Positions 16,899 to 26,294 of a stretch of DNA of 64,000 nucleotides are shown piece after piece. The stretch is from Paractinoplanes durhamensis. Lineage in GTDB: Bacteria; Actinomycetota; Actinomycetes; Mycobacteriales; Micromonosporaceae. The stretch lies in contig NZ_BOML01000050.1 in NCBI RefSeq assembly GCF_016862175.1, positions 209,810-273,809 on the forward strand, read 5' to 3'. Both the position numbers and the translations under genes were made by a program. The number at the start of each line of letters is the position of its first letter. Within the stretch, counting starts at the first letter, position 1. The notes below the pieces were generated by a model that was not told the origin of the DNA, did no database searches, and was given only the letters and a program-made list of their open reading frames with translations.

Positions 16899-17939
16899 TC
16901 AGGAAGCGGGCGACGCGCAGCTCTCCCGCTCGACCAGAGTCGGCGGCAGCAGCCGGACCGACTCGGTGTGCCGCCCATCGAGCAGCTTCATCACGGTCTC
17001 CACGGCCAGCCCGCCGACGTCGTGCGACGGGATGTCGACCGAGGTCAGCGGGATCGGCATGCCGAGCGCGACGTCGCGCGGGCAGACCGCCACCACCGAG
17101 ATGTCCTCCGGGATCCGGCGCCCGGCCGACCGCAGCTGGTCGAGCAAGGGCCGGAGGGCCTCCTCGTTGTGCACCACCAGGGCGGTGACACCGGGCAACT
17201 CGGCGTCGATGTCGGCCAGGCACTCGCGCACCCCGGCCTGCCCCGGCTCGCACGGGTGGGTCATCGTCTCCAGGCCGAGCTCGGCCGATGCCTCGGTGAA
17301 GCCGGCCAGGAACCGCTCGGCGTAGCTGGTGCCGCGGCGGTAGACCGACGGCGACGGCCCGACCAGGGCGATCTTGCGATGCCCGTGCCAGGCCAGATGC
17401 CGCAGGGTCTCGGCCGCCGCGGCCGCGAAGTCGAGGTCGACGCAGACGATGCCGGCCGGGTCGCCGGGCAGCCCGATCAGCACCGTCGGCTGTTTGAGCC
17501 GGCGCAGCGCCGGGATCCGGACGTCGTCCTTCTCCACGTCCATCACGATCAGCGCATCGACCATCGTGCTGTGCGCGACCCGCTCCAGTCCGCTGGTGCC
17601 CTCGTCCTTGGTCAGCAGCAGCACGTCGTGGTTGTGGGTGCGGGCCGCGGTGACCACCGCCGTCGCGAACTGCATGATGACCGGCACGTTGACGTCCACC
17701 CGCAGCGGCACCACCAGCGCCAGCACGTTGGTCTTGCTGCTGGCCAGGGCCCGGGCGCCGGCGTGCGGGTGGAACCCGAGCTCGGCGATGGCGGCCTGGA
17801 CCCGGGCCCGGGTCTGCGCCGAGATCGGACGACGGCCGCTCAGCACGTACGACACCGTGCTCGGCGACACCCCGGCGGCCCGGGCGACGTCGTTGATCGT
17901 CGGCACTGATCCTCCCCAGGTGTCCCGTTCGCGTTCCAT
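16899..17939 (-). CDS. LacI-family repressor of the xyloglucan-type locus
   Basis: 346 residues from ATG 17939 (AAGGA six bases upstream); GTG 17906, directly after GGGGAGG, would remove 11 residues and is an equally reasonable start. The N-terminal helix-turn-helix and hinge are clear: TINDVARAAGVSPSTVSYVLSGRRPIS, then GFHPHAGARALASSKTNVLALVVP. The rest is the periplasmic-binding-like sensor domain (HRKIALVGPSPSVYRRG). It begins 38 bases after the GH35 stop, so it may be the third gene of a GH3-GH35-lacI operon and regulate itself. The palindromes at 16781-16822 and 23868-23881 are its likely targets; the inducer is probably an imported oligosaccharide. Confidence 0.93.
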   Translation of the reverse strand: MERERDTWGGSVPTINDVARAAGVSPSTVSYVLSGRRPISAQTRARVQAAIAELGFHPHAGARALASSKTNVLALVVPLRVDVNVPVIMQFATAVVTAARTHNHDVLLLTKDEGTSGLERVAHSTMVDALIVMDVEKDDVRIPALRRLKQPTVLIGLPGDPAGIVCVDLDFAAAAAETLRHLAWHGHRKIALVGPSPSVYRRGTSYAERFLAGFTEASAELGLETMTHPCEPGQAGVRECLADIDAELPGVTALVVHNEEALRPLLDQLRSAGRRIPEDISVVAVCPRDVALGMPIPLTSVDIPSHDVGGLAVETVMKLLDGRHTESVRLLPPTLVERESCASPAS

Positions 17940-17977
17940 GATGCGTCCTTGTTCGCCGATCCTAACGACCGGCAAGA

Positions 17978-20797
17978 TCAGGGCCGATCCGATGCCGGAA
18001 CGTCCCGCACCGGCACCCCGCCCCGCTGGCTCCCCTTGACCACGAGGTGCGGGGTCGCGACGGTCGACGGCTGCTCGGCGATCACCGCCACGGCCAGGGT
18101 GTTCGTGCCGTTGGCGTGCAGCACGCCGGTCGGCAGGACGAAGTCGGTCTGCGGCCCGATCGCGGTGCCGTATTGACCCACGTTCCACCCGTTCAGGTAG
18201 AGAATCGCCCGGTAACCGGCCGGTGTCGCTCCGTCGAAGCGCAGGGCCAGGGAGGTGTCCTGCCCGGCCGGGAGGTCGAGCCGGAAGTTGTCGCGCAGCC
18301 AGGTGACTCCGGCGGGCACGGTCTTCGATGCCTTCGGCCAGATGCGGTCGGCGTAGCCCGGCAGCGACCAGCCGGTCCGCTCGCCGTAGAGGCCACCGTT
18401 GTTGAGGCCGCCGCGGGCCGGGTCGATCTTCGCGGTGCCCTGGATCCGCCAGTCGATCGCGGCCGTGCCGATCCGGGCGCCGACCAGACCGCGCGGCTGG
18501 CGGAAGCGGTTGTCGTCGGCGGTCCAGTCGTCGTTGTGGCCCATGTTCTGGACGAGAACGGACAGCACGGCCCGCTCGCCGGCCCTGAGCAACCCGGCCG
18601 GGACGGTGAATTCACCATGGCCCGGCGACGGGTTGACCGGTGCCTCGGTGTCGAGCTCGACACCACCGGCGGCGGCCCCCAGGTAGCGGCCGTTCAGCCA
18701 CACCAGGTAATCACCGCGCTTGCCGGTGATCGCGTTGAGGTCCACGGTCGCCTCACCCCCGGTAGCGGTGAAGTGCCCGCGGTACCAGACGCTCCCGGTG
18801 TGGAAGCCGTACTCGTCGCTGAACAGCACCGGCTGCGACATCGGCACGAACGGGCTGAGGCTGGTGCTCTTGTCGGCGACCGTCCACCGCGAGTCGTCGA
18901 AGGCCGGCTTCGCCTCGGGCGCCTCGCCCTGCTGCCGCCAGCCGTCGAGCGACGGCAGCGAAACCCCGCGGGGGCCGGGCAGCCTGCCTTCGAGAGTGCC
19001 GCTTGATGTCGTACGGGTCGGCACGCGCACGCCGTTGACCAGGACATCCTTGGCTGCGGCGAGGACCTCGAAGCCGCCCGCGGCCGCGGTGTCGGCCCGC
19101 AGCGCGACGGTCCCGTGCGCGACGGTCGCCGACCGCAGCAGGTCGGTGCCGCGCACCAGAATCGGCCCGGCCGGAGTGTCGTAACGCCAGAAAGAAGCGG
19201 CGGTGTCGTCGGTGCCGAGCAGGAGCAGCAGCGGCCGGTGTCCCCCGCCGCTGATCAGCACCCGGGCGAGGCCGCGGTGCGTGTAGTCGAGCCGCAGCTT
19301 CCCACCGTCGTAACTCGACGTGACCTGCCCGTCGAGGACCCGCACGCTCGGCTTCCTCGCGTAGCTCAACACGGTGCTACCGGCGGTGCCGTCGGTCCCG
19401 TAGAGGATCCCGACGTCGCGGCCGCCGACGGTCGCCTGGGTGAGCAGCTCCGAGGTGGACGCCACGAGGTGCTGCGCACCGAAGTCGAAACCGGTCAGCA
19501 GGATCTTGGCGCCGTGCCCTTCCAGCCCCACCGGCAGCGCCAGCCCGGCCAGGTCGACGGTGGCCGAGACCGGCGTGGTCCCGGCGTTGCGGACCAGTAC
19601 GAACTGCGTCCCGGTGTCCGGGTTGGTGCGAGCCGCGGTCTCCAGCCCGGCGACCGCGGGCGCGGCCGACACGTCGGTCTTGGTGAGCTGCGGGACCGCC
19701 TGCAGGAAGTAGCCCTGCCGCTTGTACTCGAAGTACTTGTCGGTGAGCTGCCGCGACTCGTCGATCGCCGCGCCGTAGTCGTAGGAGGTGTAGACGTCGT
19801 TGGGTTGCGCGAGCCAGCCCCAGTTGGTGCCGCCGAAGCCCATGTAGTAGTTGAACGCGGTCGCCCCGGAGAGGATCACGTTCCCCTTCTGGAAGTACTT
19901 CGTGTACTGCACCCCGGTCAGGTCCCGGCAAGCGTCGTAACCGGCGTTGTTCAGGTCGATCGCGCCCGCCTGGTATTCGGCCGCGAAGACCGGCGCGTCA
20001 TCACGCACCTTCTCGGTCACCCCGGCGCCCCACGGCCCCCACACCGTCGCCGCGTTGCCGCAGTCGAAGGATTGCGGGTAGTCGTCGACGCCCGGGATCT
20101 GCACCGCCCCGGGCCCACTCCCCCAGGTCGACGACCAGGAGCCGGCGTCGCAGCAGTTGTTGGTGGTGATCGGCACGTCGATGCCGGCCGCCCGCGCGGT
20201 GTCCTGCAGATCCTGCATGTAGACGGCGTCGGTGTTCACCGCGTACTCGTTCTCGACGTTGTAGAGCAGCACCGACCCGCCCCGGGTGACCTGGTGCCGG
20301 GCCAGGATCGGATTGAGGTGCGCGAGCCAGTCGTGGTACGCGGCGGTGTAGCCGGGCGCGCTGCTCCGCGCGCGGCCGGGCACGGTCTTGAGCCAGGCGG
20401 GGAAGCCACCGCCGGTGGTCTCGGCATTGATGTACGGGCCGGGCCGCGCGATCACGTAGAGGCCGGTCTCCTCGGCGATCCGCAGCAGCCGGTCGACGTC
20501 ACGGACGCCGGTGAAGTCGTACTTCCCGGGGGCCGGTGAGTGGAACGCCCAGGAGAAGTAGACGCTGACCGCGTTGAAGCCGGCCGCCTTCTCCTTCTCC
20601 AGGATGTCGCGCCACAGATCCGGGCTCGGTAGCCGGAAGTAGTGGAACTCGGCCGCTTGGAGTAACACCCGCTCGCCGTCGACCATCAGCGAGTACCTGT
20701 CGTAGGTGACCGTGTGTTTCGGGGCGGCGGGTGCGGCCGGTGCCGGGACGACGAGCCCGGCGATCACCAGGGCAAGGACGAGCAGGATCTTCTTCAT
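17978..20797 (-). CDS. Secreted beta-galactosidase, GH35
   Basis: 939 residues from ATG 20797 (GAGGAG five bases before). Signal peptide MKKILLVLALVIAGLVVPAPAAPAAP. The GH35 catalytic domain follows (VLLQAAEFHYFRLPSPDLWRD, ARPGPYINAETTGGGFPAWL), with the acid/base Glu184 in YNVENEYAV and a probable nucleophile Glu274 in VFAAEYQAGAID. The GGTNWGW segment is also family-typical. The C-terminal half has beta-sandwich, galactose-binding-like modules (for example around RGHFTATGGEATVDLNAITGKRGDYLVWLNGRYLG). It would remove beta-galactosyl residues outside the cell, for example from galactosylated xyloglucan side chains. It lies 65 bases after GH3, probably in one transcript. Confidence 0.93.
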   Translation of the reverse strand: MKKILLVLALVIAGLVVPAPAAPAAPKHTVTYDRYSLMVDGERVLLQAAEFHYFRLPSPDLWRDILEKEKAAGFNAVSVYFSWAFHSPAPGKYDFTGVRDVDRLLRIAEETGLYVIARPGPYINAETTGGGFPAWLKTVPGRARSSAPGYTAAYHDWLAHLNPILARHQVTRGGSVLLYNVENEYAVNTDAVYMQDLQDTARAAGIDVPITTNNCCDAGSWSSTWGSGPGAVQIPGVDDYPQSFDCGNAATVWGPWGAGVTEKVRDDAPVFAAEYQAGAIDLNNAGYDACRDLTGVQYTKYFQKGNVILSGATAFNYYMGFGGTNWGWLAQPNDVYTSYDYGAAIDESRQLTDKYFEYKRQGYFLQAVPQLTKTDVSAAPAVAGLETAARTNPDTGTQFVLVRNAGTTPVSATVDLAGLALPVGLEGHGAKILLTGFDFGAQHLVASTSELLTQATVGGRDVGILYGTDGTAGSTVLSYARKPSVRVLDGQVTSSYDGGKLRLDYTHRGLARVLISGGGHRPLLLLLGTDDTAASFWRYDTPAGPILVRGTDLLRSATVAHGTVALRADTAAAGGFEVLAAAKDVLVNGVRVPTRTTSSGTLEGRLPGPRGVSLPSLDGWRQQGEAPEAKPAFDDSRWTVADKSTSLSPFVPMSQPVLFSDEYGFHTGSVWYRGHFTATGGEATVDLNAITGKRGDYLVWLNGRYLGAAAGGVELDTEAPVNPSPGHGEFTVPAGLLRAGERAVLSVLVQNMGHNDDWTADDNRFRQPRGLVGARIGTAAIDWRIQGTAKIDPARGGLNNGGLYGERTGWSLPGYADRIWPKASKTVPAGVTWLRDNFRLDLPAGQDTSLALRFDGATPAGYRAILYLNGWNVGQYGTAIGPQTDFVLPTGVLHANGTNTLAVAVIAEQPSTVATPHLVVKGSQRGGVPVRDVPASDRP

Positions 20798-20862
20798 GCG
20801 GGCTCCTCTGGGCCGGTGCGACCCGCCCGCCGGCTGACCAGGCCGGCGGGCGGGTTCCCCTC

Positions 20863-23781
20863 TCACCGAATGGAGAATGTGGACAGGCGCAGCGCGTCGC
20901 CGAACACCAGGTAGACGTCCTGGTGCCCGCTCGCCTTGGCGAGCTGGGTGCGGACCGTGGCGTACCGGTAGACGTCACCCGTCGCGGTCACCGGGGCGGT
21001 GCCGAGCAGCTTGCCGGTGGGCGACCCGAGGCGTACCTCAATCGTGGTGTTGGTCAAGGCGGCGACCTGTGCGGTGAAGGTGCCGGGATTACCCAGGGCG
21101 ACATCCTTGAACGCGATCCAGTCACCGGCCGCGGCCGGGCCGACGCTGGTCCCGGACGCTTTGCTCTCGTCGAGCAGCCGCACCGCCGGGGCGTACCCGT
21201 CAAAGGTTTCCGCTCTTGTGCTCTTCGACAGGTCCCGGGCCGGGATGGTCTCGCCGGTGACCTTCAGCGTGGTGCGCTGCCGGATGTCGCTCGACGACGC
21301 CCCGATCAGGAGGTCGTAGACCGACGATTCGACCACCCATCTGCTGCGGGTCTGATCCCAGCGTTCGAGGTCGGCCGGGCTGAGCGGGAGGGTCACGGTT
21401 TTCGTCTGGCCGGCTTTGAGGTGTACGCGCTGGAAGGCGCGCAACTGCTTGACGGCGGTCTTGTCGCGCGAGGTCCGCTGGTGCGTGTAGAGCTGCACGA
21501 CCTCGTCGCCGTCACGCTTGCCGGTGTTGGTGACCGGGACCGTGACCTTGCCGTGCCCGACGCTGGGCTTGCCGTACCTGAAGGACGTGTACGACAGGCC
21601 GTACCCGAACTCGTAGAGCGGCTTCTGCCGGCTGTAGAGGTAGGTCTGGTCGGACGAGATGATGTCGTAGTTGAGCAGATCGGCCGGCAGCTGGTCGTCG
21701 GACCGGTACCAGGTCTGGGTGAGCCGGCCGGCCGGGTTGTAGGCGCCGTAGAGGACGTCGGCGATCGCGTGCCCGGTCTCGGCGCCCGCGTGCGTGGTCC
21801 AGACGATCCCGGGCACGTGCTGCTGTTCCCAGCCGATGGTGTCCGGGTAGCTGGTCTGCAACACCACGATGGTGTGCGGGTTGGCCGCGCGCACCGCCTT
21901 GACCAGGGCTTCCTGCCCGGCGCCGAGCGCGGTCGTGGTGCGGTCGTGCGCCTCCCGGCCGTTGATGAACGGCTGGCTGCCCACCACCAGCACGGCGGTG
22001 TCGGCCGCCTTGGCCGCGGCGACCGCCTCGTCGATGCCGCTGCGCAGCACCTCTTTGCTGAACTTCGCGGCACCCGCCACGTCCGGCGAACCGAGCCCGA
22101 CCGTGCCGTCGGCGCCGATCGTCAGGTAGCGGTTCGGGCCGAACCAGCCCTCCTGGGTCTCGTAGCCGGCGTAGCGGATCGCGACCGTGCCGTCGGCCTG
22201 CGGCTCCAGCTTGAACTGTTGCTGCACGAACCAGCCGTTGGGCTGGTCGTCCCGGGTGACGAACGGCCCCCAGTTGTAGCCGAGGTACTTGCCGTTCGCG
22301 ACGTTCTTGAGCGTGAGCACGCCCTGACCCCAGTCGTCCGCGTCGAACTGCGCATTCACACCGACGCTGTCGGCGGTCACCGTCACGGGGTTCGCATCGT
22401 CGGCGGCCAGATACTTGCCGGTTTTGGTGTCCCGCAGCGCAATGCGGTCAGAACCGGTGCTCGCCGTGACCGAACCGGCCTTCTCCCTGATCCCGTCGAC
22501 GGCCGTCACCTGGTACGGCAGCTTCCCGCCGTACCAATCGGTGTAAAGGGTGTCGGCGAGAGGGCCGACCACCGCGACCTTCCCGCCCGGCTTGAGCGGC
22601 AGCGCGTTGTTGTCGTTCTTCAGCAGCACCATGGCCTTGTCGGCGGTCTCCCGCGCGAGCTGCTTGTTGGCGGCGCTGTTGATGACCTCCGGGCCGATCT
22701 TCGCGTACGGCCCGCCGTCCGGATCGAATTCGCCCAGGCGGAAGCGGATGCTCAGGGCCTGACCGGCCGCCACGTCGATGTCGTGGACGGTGAGCAGGCC
22801 CTGGTCGAGGGCGGCCTTGATCGCGGTGACCGTGGGTGCGCCATTGGCATCGTCCACCGTGAAACTGTTCAGGCCGGCCTTGATGACGGCGGCATTCGCT
22901 TCCGCCTGGGTGGCGTAGTACCTCTGCGAACCGGTCAGGTTGGTCGGGGCCAACGCGTCCGAGACGTTGAAGAGGGGGTAGTCCGACCAGCTCCGCTCGA
23001 GCGTGGCCAGGTCCGGGTCGACGGTCGCCGGGCGGCCGTTGACCAGGTTGTAGGAGGCCATCACGCCGGTCGCGGCGTTGGCTTCGAGGGCGGGCTTGAA
23101 GGCGGCACGGTCGTACTCGTTGAGCACCCGCGGCGGCACGTTCGACGAGGTGACGTCGCGGCCGGCCTCGTTGTTGTAGGCCAGGTAGTGCTTCAGCGTC
23201 GGCGCCGACTTGAGGTGGTCGGGTTCGCCGCCCTGCAGGCCCTCGCCGTACGCCGTGGAGATCGCCCCGGTGAGCAGCGGGTCCTCCGAGTAGCCCTCCT
23301 CGTTGCGCCCCCAGCGGGGATCGCGCAGCAGGTTGACCACCGGCGCCCACAGGTTGAGGCCGAAGACCCGCGGGTTCTGGGCGTGGAAGCCGCGGGCCTC
23401 GTCGCCGACCGCCGAGCCGACCCGCTCGATCAGCGCGGTGTCCCAGGTGCTGGCCAGCCCGACCGGCTGGGCGAAGGAGGTGCCGTCGGCCTGGACGACC
23501 GCGCCGCCGTTGTCCAGATCGTTCGACCAGGCGACGCCGTGCAGGGCCTCGGTGCCGGCCTTGAAAAGGTTGATGCCCAGGCGCGGGATGGCCGGCTGGT
23601 ATTGATGCAGCAGGGAGATCTTCTCGTCCAGGGTGAGCCGCCCGACAAGATCGTCGACACGCGCCTGAAGCGTCAGATGTGGATCACGGAACGGATAGGA
23701 CGGGTCCGCATGGGCGGCGCCGGGAATGGTCGGTACGACCAGTAATGCGGCGGCCAGCAGCGGCAGGAAACGCCGTCGCAT
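20863..23781 (-). CDS. Secreted GH3 beta-glucosidase/xylosidase with inserted beta-trefoil-like and C-terminal CBM6-like modules
   Basis: 972 residues from ATG 23781 (GAGGAGAA upstream). Signal peptide MRRRFLPLLAAALLVVPTIPGAAHA. The GH3 barrel carries AGTEALHGVAW, NLWAPVVNLLRDPRWGRNEEGYSEDP, KHYLAYNNE and the likely nucleophile Asp in LFNVSDALAP. The second GH3 domain is split near 444-564 by an insertion with repeats like IALRDTKTGKYLAADD, GKYLGYNWGPFV and NRYLTIGADG, resembling fascin-like beta-trefoil domains. An Fn3-like domain (about 760-840) and a CBM6-like module (about 857-972) follow. It would remove terminal beta-glucosyl or xylosyl residues. A LacI operator lies about 90-100 bases upstream. 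Confidence 0.92.
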   Translation of the reverse strand: MRRRFLPLLAAALLVVPTIPGAAHADPSYPFRDPHLTLQARVDDLVGRLTLDEKISLLHQYQPAIPRLGINLFKAGTEALHGVAWSNDLDNGGAVVQADGTSFAQPVGLASTWDTALIERVGSAVGDEARGFHAQNPRVFGLNLWAPVVNLLRDPRWGRNEEGYSEDPLLTGAISTAYGEGLQGGEPDHLKSAPTLKHYLAYNNEAGRDVTSSNVPPRVLNEYDRAAFKPALEANAATGVMASYNLVNGRPATVDPDLATLERSWSDYPLFNVSDALAPTNLTGSQRYYATQAEANAAVIKAGLNSFTVDDANGAPTVTAIKAALDQGLLTVHDIDVAAGQALSIRFRLGEFDPDGGPYAKIGPEVINSAANKQLARETADKAMVLLKNDNNALPLKPGGKVAVVGPLADTLYTDWYGGKLPYQVTAVDGIREKAGSVTASTGSDRIALRDTKTGKYLAADDANPVTVTADSVGVNAQFDADDWGQGVLTLKNVANGKYLGYNWGPFVTRDDQPNGWFVQQQFKLEPQADGTVAIRYAGYETQEGWFGPNRYLTIGADGTVGLGSPDVAGAAKFSKEVLRSGIDEAVAAAKAADTAVLVVGSQPFINGREAHDRTTTALGAGQEALVKAVRAANPHTIVVLQTSYPDTIGWEQQHVPGIVWTTHAGAETGHAIADVLYGAYNPAGRLTQTWYRSDDQLPADLLNYDIISSDQTYLYSRQKPLYEFGYGLSYTSFRYGKPSVGHGKVTVPVTNTGKRDGDEVVQLYTHQRTSRDKTAVKQLRAFQRVHLKAGQTKTVTLPLSPADLERWDQTRSRWVVESSVYDLLIGASSSDIRQRTTLKVTGETIPARDLSKSTRAETFDGYAPAVRLLDESKASGTSVGPAAAGDWIAFKDVALGNPGTFTAQVAALTNTTIEVRLGSPTGKLLGTAPVTATGDVYRYATVRTQLAKASGHQDVYLVFGDALRLSTFSIR

Positions 23782-23867
23782 GGGTGATTCTCCTCGTTCG
23801 GGGGAACAGCGAATCACCTGCTCAGCGTAGGTCGCGCGACCGAGCAGGCCGGTATTCGAAGTATTCG

Positions 23868-23881
23868 TCGAAGCGCTTCGA
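23868..23881. promoter_or_regulatory. LacI-type operator before GH3
   Basis: A perfect 14-bp palindrome TCGAAGCGCTTCGA, identical in core to the two palindromes before the transporter operon. It lies in the divergent region between the GH3 gene and a small membrane protein. It ties the secreted hydrolases to the same regulator as the transporter. Confidence 0.85.
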
Positions 23882-24022
23882 TAATCGGTGGTATCGCTCA
23901 CGATAGATGTCCGGCAATCGGCTGTCCACAGTCTCCCGGAAATCGGCCGGTAACATCGATTACGATCTTCTTCCGACCCTGGTGGGAACGGGTCCGGGCG
24001 CCGCCGCACTAAGATCCACGGG

Positions 24023-24535
24023 ATGCAGCCCTCCGCCCCGCCCAGCCGCCGCACCGTCGTCGTCGTGATGGCGATCGTCGGCACATTCGTGCTGCTGGCC
24101 GCGGCCGGGGCGATCGCCTGGTTCGCGGGCGCCTTCGACGAGAAGTCGACATTCGACGCCGCCCCGGCCGCCTGCGCCCCGGTCGAGCCCGGGCTCGGTC
24201 AGCTCGGCACCGGCTTCACCACCACGACCGACGCCACCACCTGCGTGGTGATGCACGGCGAGCGCACGGTGCTGCGGATCAGCTTCAAGCTGGCGCCCAC
24301 CCCGGCCGACGCCTCCAGCGCGCTGCGCAAGACCACCGAGGGCCAGGCGACCGAGGTGGCCGGCCTCGGCGACCTGGCCTTCCGGCAGGGACCGCTGACC
24401 GTCTTCCGGATCAGCAACCTGATGGTCCTCTGCGTCGTCATGTCCACCGACGCCGAACTCAAGGACGCCGGCACCACCAACGCTCAGATCCGCGTCTTCG
24501 AGGCCGGCCTCGCCGAACGCCTGGCCGGTTCCTGA
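24023..24535 (+). CDS. Hypothetical single-pass membrane (or secreted) protein
   Basis: 170 residues. A short basic N-terminus (MQPSAPPSRRT) leads into one hydrophobic helix (VVVVMAIVGTFVLLAAAGAIAWFAGAF, about 12-38), then a soluble domain of some 130 residues with four Cys, probably extracytoplasmic (AACAPVEPGLGQLG, TTCVVMHGERTVL, NLMVLCVVMS). No family is recognised; the layout resembles small actinobacterial lipoprotein-like or DUF3558-type surface proteins, but without a lipobox. It starts the plus-strand group that follows the sugar locus. Confidence 0.7.
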   Translation: MQPSAPPSRRTVVVVMAIVGTFVLLAAAGAIAWFAGAFDEKSTFDAAPAACAPVEPGLGQLGTGFTTTTDATTCVVMHGERTVLRISFKLAPTPADASSALRKTTEGQATEVAGLGDLAFRQGPLTVFRISNLMVLCVVMSTDAELKDAGTTNAQIRVFEAGLAERLAGS

Positions 24536-24563
24536 CCGCCCGTCGTGTTGTTAGCGTCGGAGC

Positions 24564-25298
24564 GTGGCCGAGAGCGAACTCGGATTGTTCCTCCGCAGTC
24601 GACGCGAAACGATTGCCGCTCACCGCAACACTCCCGGGTTGAGCCGGTCCGAGGTGGCGGCCCGCGCCGGGGTGACCGCGTCCCGGCTGGCCGGTATCGA
24701 GGACGGCGACGAGCCGGACCCGCCGGCACCGGTCCTCGGCGCCCTGGCCGCGGTGCTGGGGTTGAGCGCGAGCGAGCGCCTCCACCTGTACAGGCTGACC
24801 AGGCGGAACGACTCCGCGCCTCCACTCGAGATACGCCCGACCGTGCGGGAGGTGTTGTCCCGCCTCGAACCGGCCGCGGCGGTGCTGATCTCCCGTCCAG
24901 GCGACCTGCTCGCCTGGACGAGCGGCTTCCAGCGGCTGGCCGGAGCCACCGGGCTGCTCGACGGTGCCCCGCCCAACCTGAATCGCTACATCTTCACCGA
25001 CCGCCGGGCCCGCATGACGTTCCCCGATTGGGATGTCGTGGCCGACCTCACCGCCGGGTCGGCCGCTCCGGAGATCGCCGAGGAGTTGATCGTCACCGCG
25101 GGCCCGGTTTTCGCCGGCCGCTCGCCGACCGGCCCGCCGGCCGCCAGCGGCGTGCTGCGCTGGCGGCATCCGGCGGCGGGTGAGTTGCAGATCGCGTACG
25201 AGACCCTCGTGCTCCCCGGCGACGACGGCCTGCATCTGGTGGTCGTCCTTGTGGTAGGTGGTGAAAATTCGGAGGAAGAAGTCCGCTTTGAAGCCTAA
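24564..25298 (+). CDS. XRE-family HTH regulator with MmyB-like ligand-binding domain
   Basis: 244 residues from GTG 24564. The N-terminal helix-turn-helix reads LGLFLRSRRETIAAHRNTPGLSRSEVAARAGVTASRLAGIEDG, then the ERLHLYRLTRR segment typical of this family. The C-terminal part has the MmyB fold (AAVLISRPGDLLAWTSGFQRLAG, NLNRYIFTDRRARMTFPDWD and LRWRHPAAGELQIAYETLVLPGDDG), which binds a hydrophobic ligand in characterised relatives. Such regulators usually control an adjacent gene; the kinase-like gene 11 bases downstream is the nearest candidate. Confidence 0.88.
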   Translation: MAESELGLFLRSRRETIAAHRNTPGLSRSEVAARAGVTASRLAGIEDGDEPDPPAPVLGALAAVLGLSASERLHLYRLTRRNDSAPPLEIRPTVREVLSRLEPAAAVLISRPGDLLAWTSGFQRLAGATGLLDGAPPNLNRYIFTDRRARMTFPDWDVVADLTAGSAAPEIAEELIVTAGPVFAGRSPTGPPAASGVLRWRHPAAGELQIAYETLVLPGDDGLHLVVVLVVGGENSEEEVRFEA

Positions 25299-25309
25299 AG
25301 TGGCGATCG

Positions 25310-26269
25310 ATGAAGGCCAACGACTGGCATGACCCGAATTGGGTGGCGACCGCCCACGACTGGATCGAGGCCCACCTCGACGCCCGGCCCACCGGCTGGA
25401 TCGAGGAGGTCCGGGTCCGTCCGTGGTCGGTGACCCATCGCGTGCCCACCGAGTCCGGCGACCGCTGGTTCAAGGCCAACACGCCGGCCTGCGCCTACGA
25501 GGCTCCGCTGGCCGAGGCCCTGTCCCACTGGCAGCCGGACGCCGTCCTGCACCCGATCGCCGTCGACCAGCGCGGCTGGCTGCTGACCGCCGACGCCGGC
25601 CAGACCCTCCGCGAGAAGATCGGTGCCGACCCCGGCGGCTGGCCCCTGCTCCCGACGTGGTCCCGCATGCTCCAGGCGTACGCGTCGCTGCAGCGCGCCA
25701 CCGTCCCGCACGCCGACGAGATGGTGGCCTTGGGCGTCCCCGACGTCCGCCCGTCGCAGCTGCCCCACCACCTGAAGTCGCTGCTGGACGACATCACGCT
25801 GACGGCCGGGCAGTCGGCCGCCGTCGAGGCCGTCCCCTTCGCCGACTGGTGCGCCGAGCTGGCCGCCGACGGCATCCCGGCCACCCTGCAGCACGACGAC
25901 CTGACCGACGCCAACGTTTTCCCGACCGCCGGTTCCGGCTTCCGCTTCTTCGACTGGGGCGACGCCGGCGTGGCCCACCCGTTCGCGTCGCTGCTGGTGG
26001 CCCTGGGTTTCGCCGGCCACGTCCTCGACCTGAAGCCCGGCGCCCCCGAGCTGACCCGCCTGCGCGACGCATACCTGGAGCCCTGGACCGACCTGGCCCC
26101 CGCCGCCACCCTGCGCCGCTCGGTGACCCTGGCGTGCCGGGTGAGCCGGGTGGCCCGAGCCCTGGCCTGGCAGCGCGCGGTCCGCGACGCATCCCTCCCG
26201 GTCGAGGAGGACTTCCGCACCGCCGCGTCGTACTGGCTGGCCGAGCTCCCGGAACCACCGGTCATCTGA
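25310..26269 (+). CDS. Aminoglycoside phosphotransferase (APH)-family kinase
   Basis: 319 residues with a protein-kinase-like fold. The catalytic loop is PATLQHDDLTDANVF, matching the family's HGDLHxxN with substitutions, and the metal-binding motif is FFDWGDAGVAHPF. N-terminal beta-strands (SVTHRVPTESGDRWFKAN) hold the ATP-lysine. The substrate could be an antibiotic or a metabolite; the family cannot be assigned more narrowly. It follows the MmyB-type regulator closely and may be co-transcribed with it. Confidence 0.85.
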   Translation: MKANDWHDPNWVATAHDWIEAHLDARPTGWIEEVRVRPWSVTHRVPTESGDRWFKANTPACAYEAPLAEALSHWQPDAVLHPIAVDQRGWLLTADAGQTLREKIGADPGGWPLLPTWSRMLQAYASLQRATVPHADEMVALGVPDVRPSQLPHHLKSLLDDITLTAGQSAAVEAVPFADWCAELAADGIPATLQHDDLTDANVFPTAGSGFRFFDWGDAGVAHPFASLLVALGFAGHVLDLKPGAPELTRLRDAYLEPWTDLAPAATLRRSVTLACRVSRVARALAWQRAVRDASLPVEEDFRTAASYWLAELPEPPVI

Positions 26270-26294
26270 CCATGCACCGATAGAGTGCTGGCCC

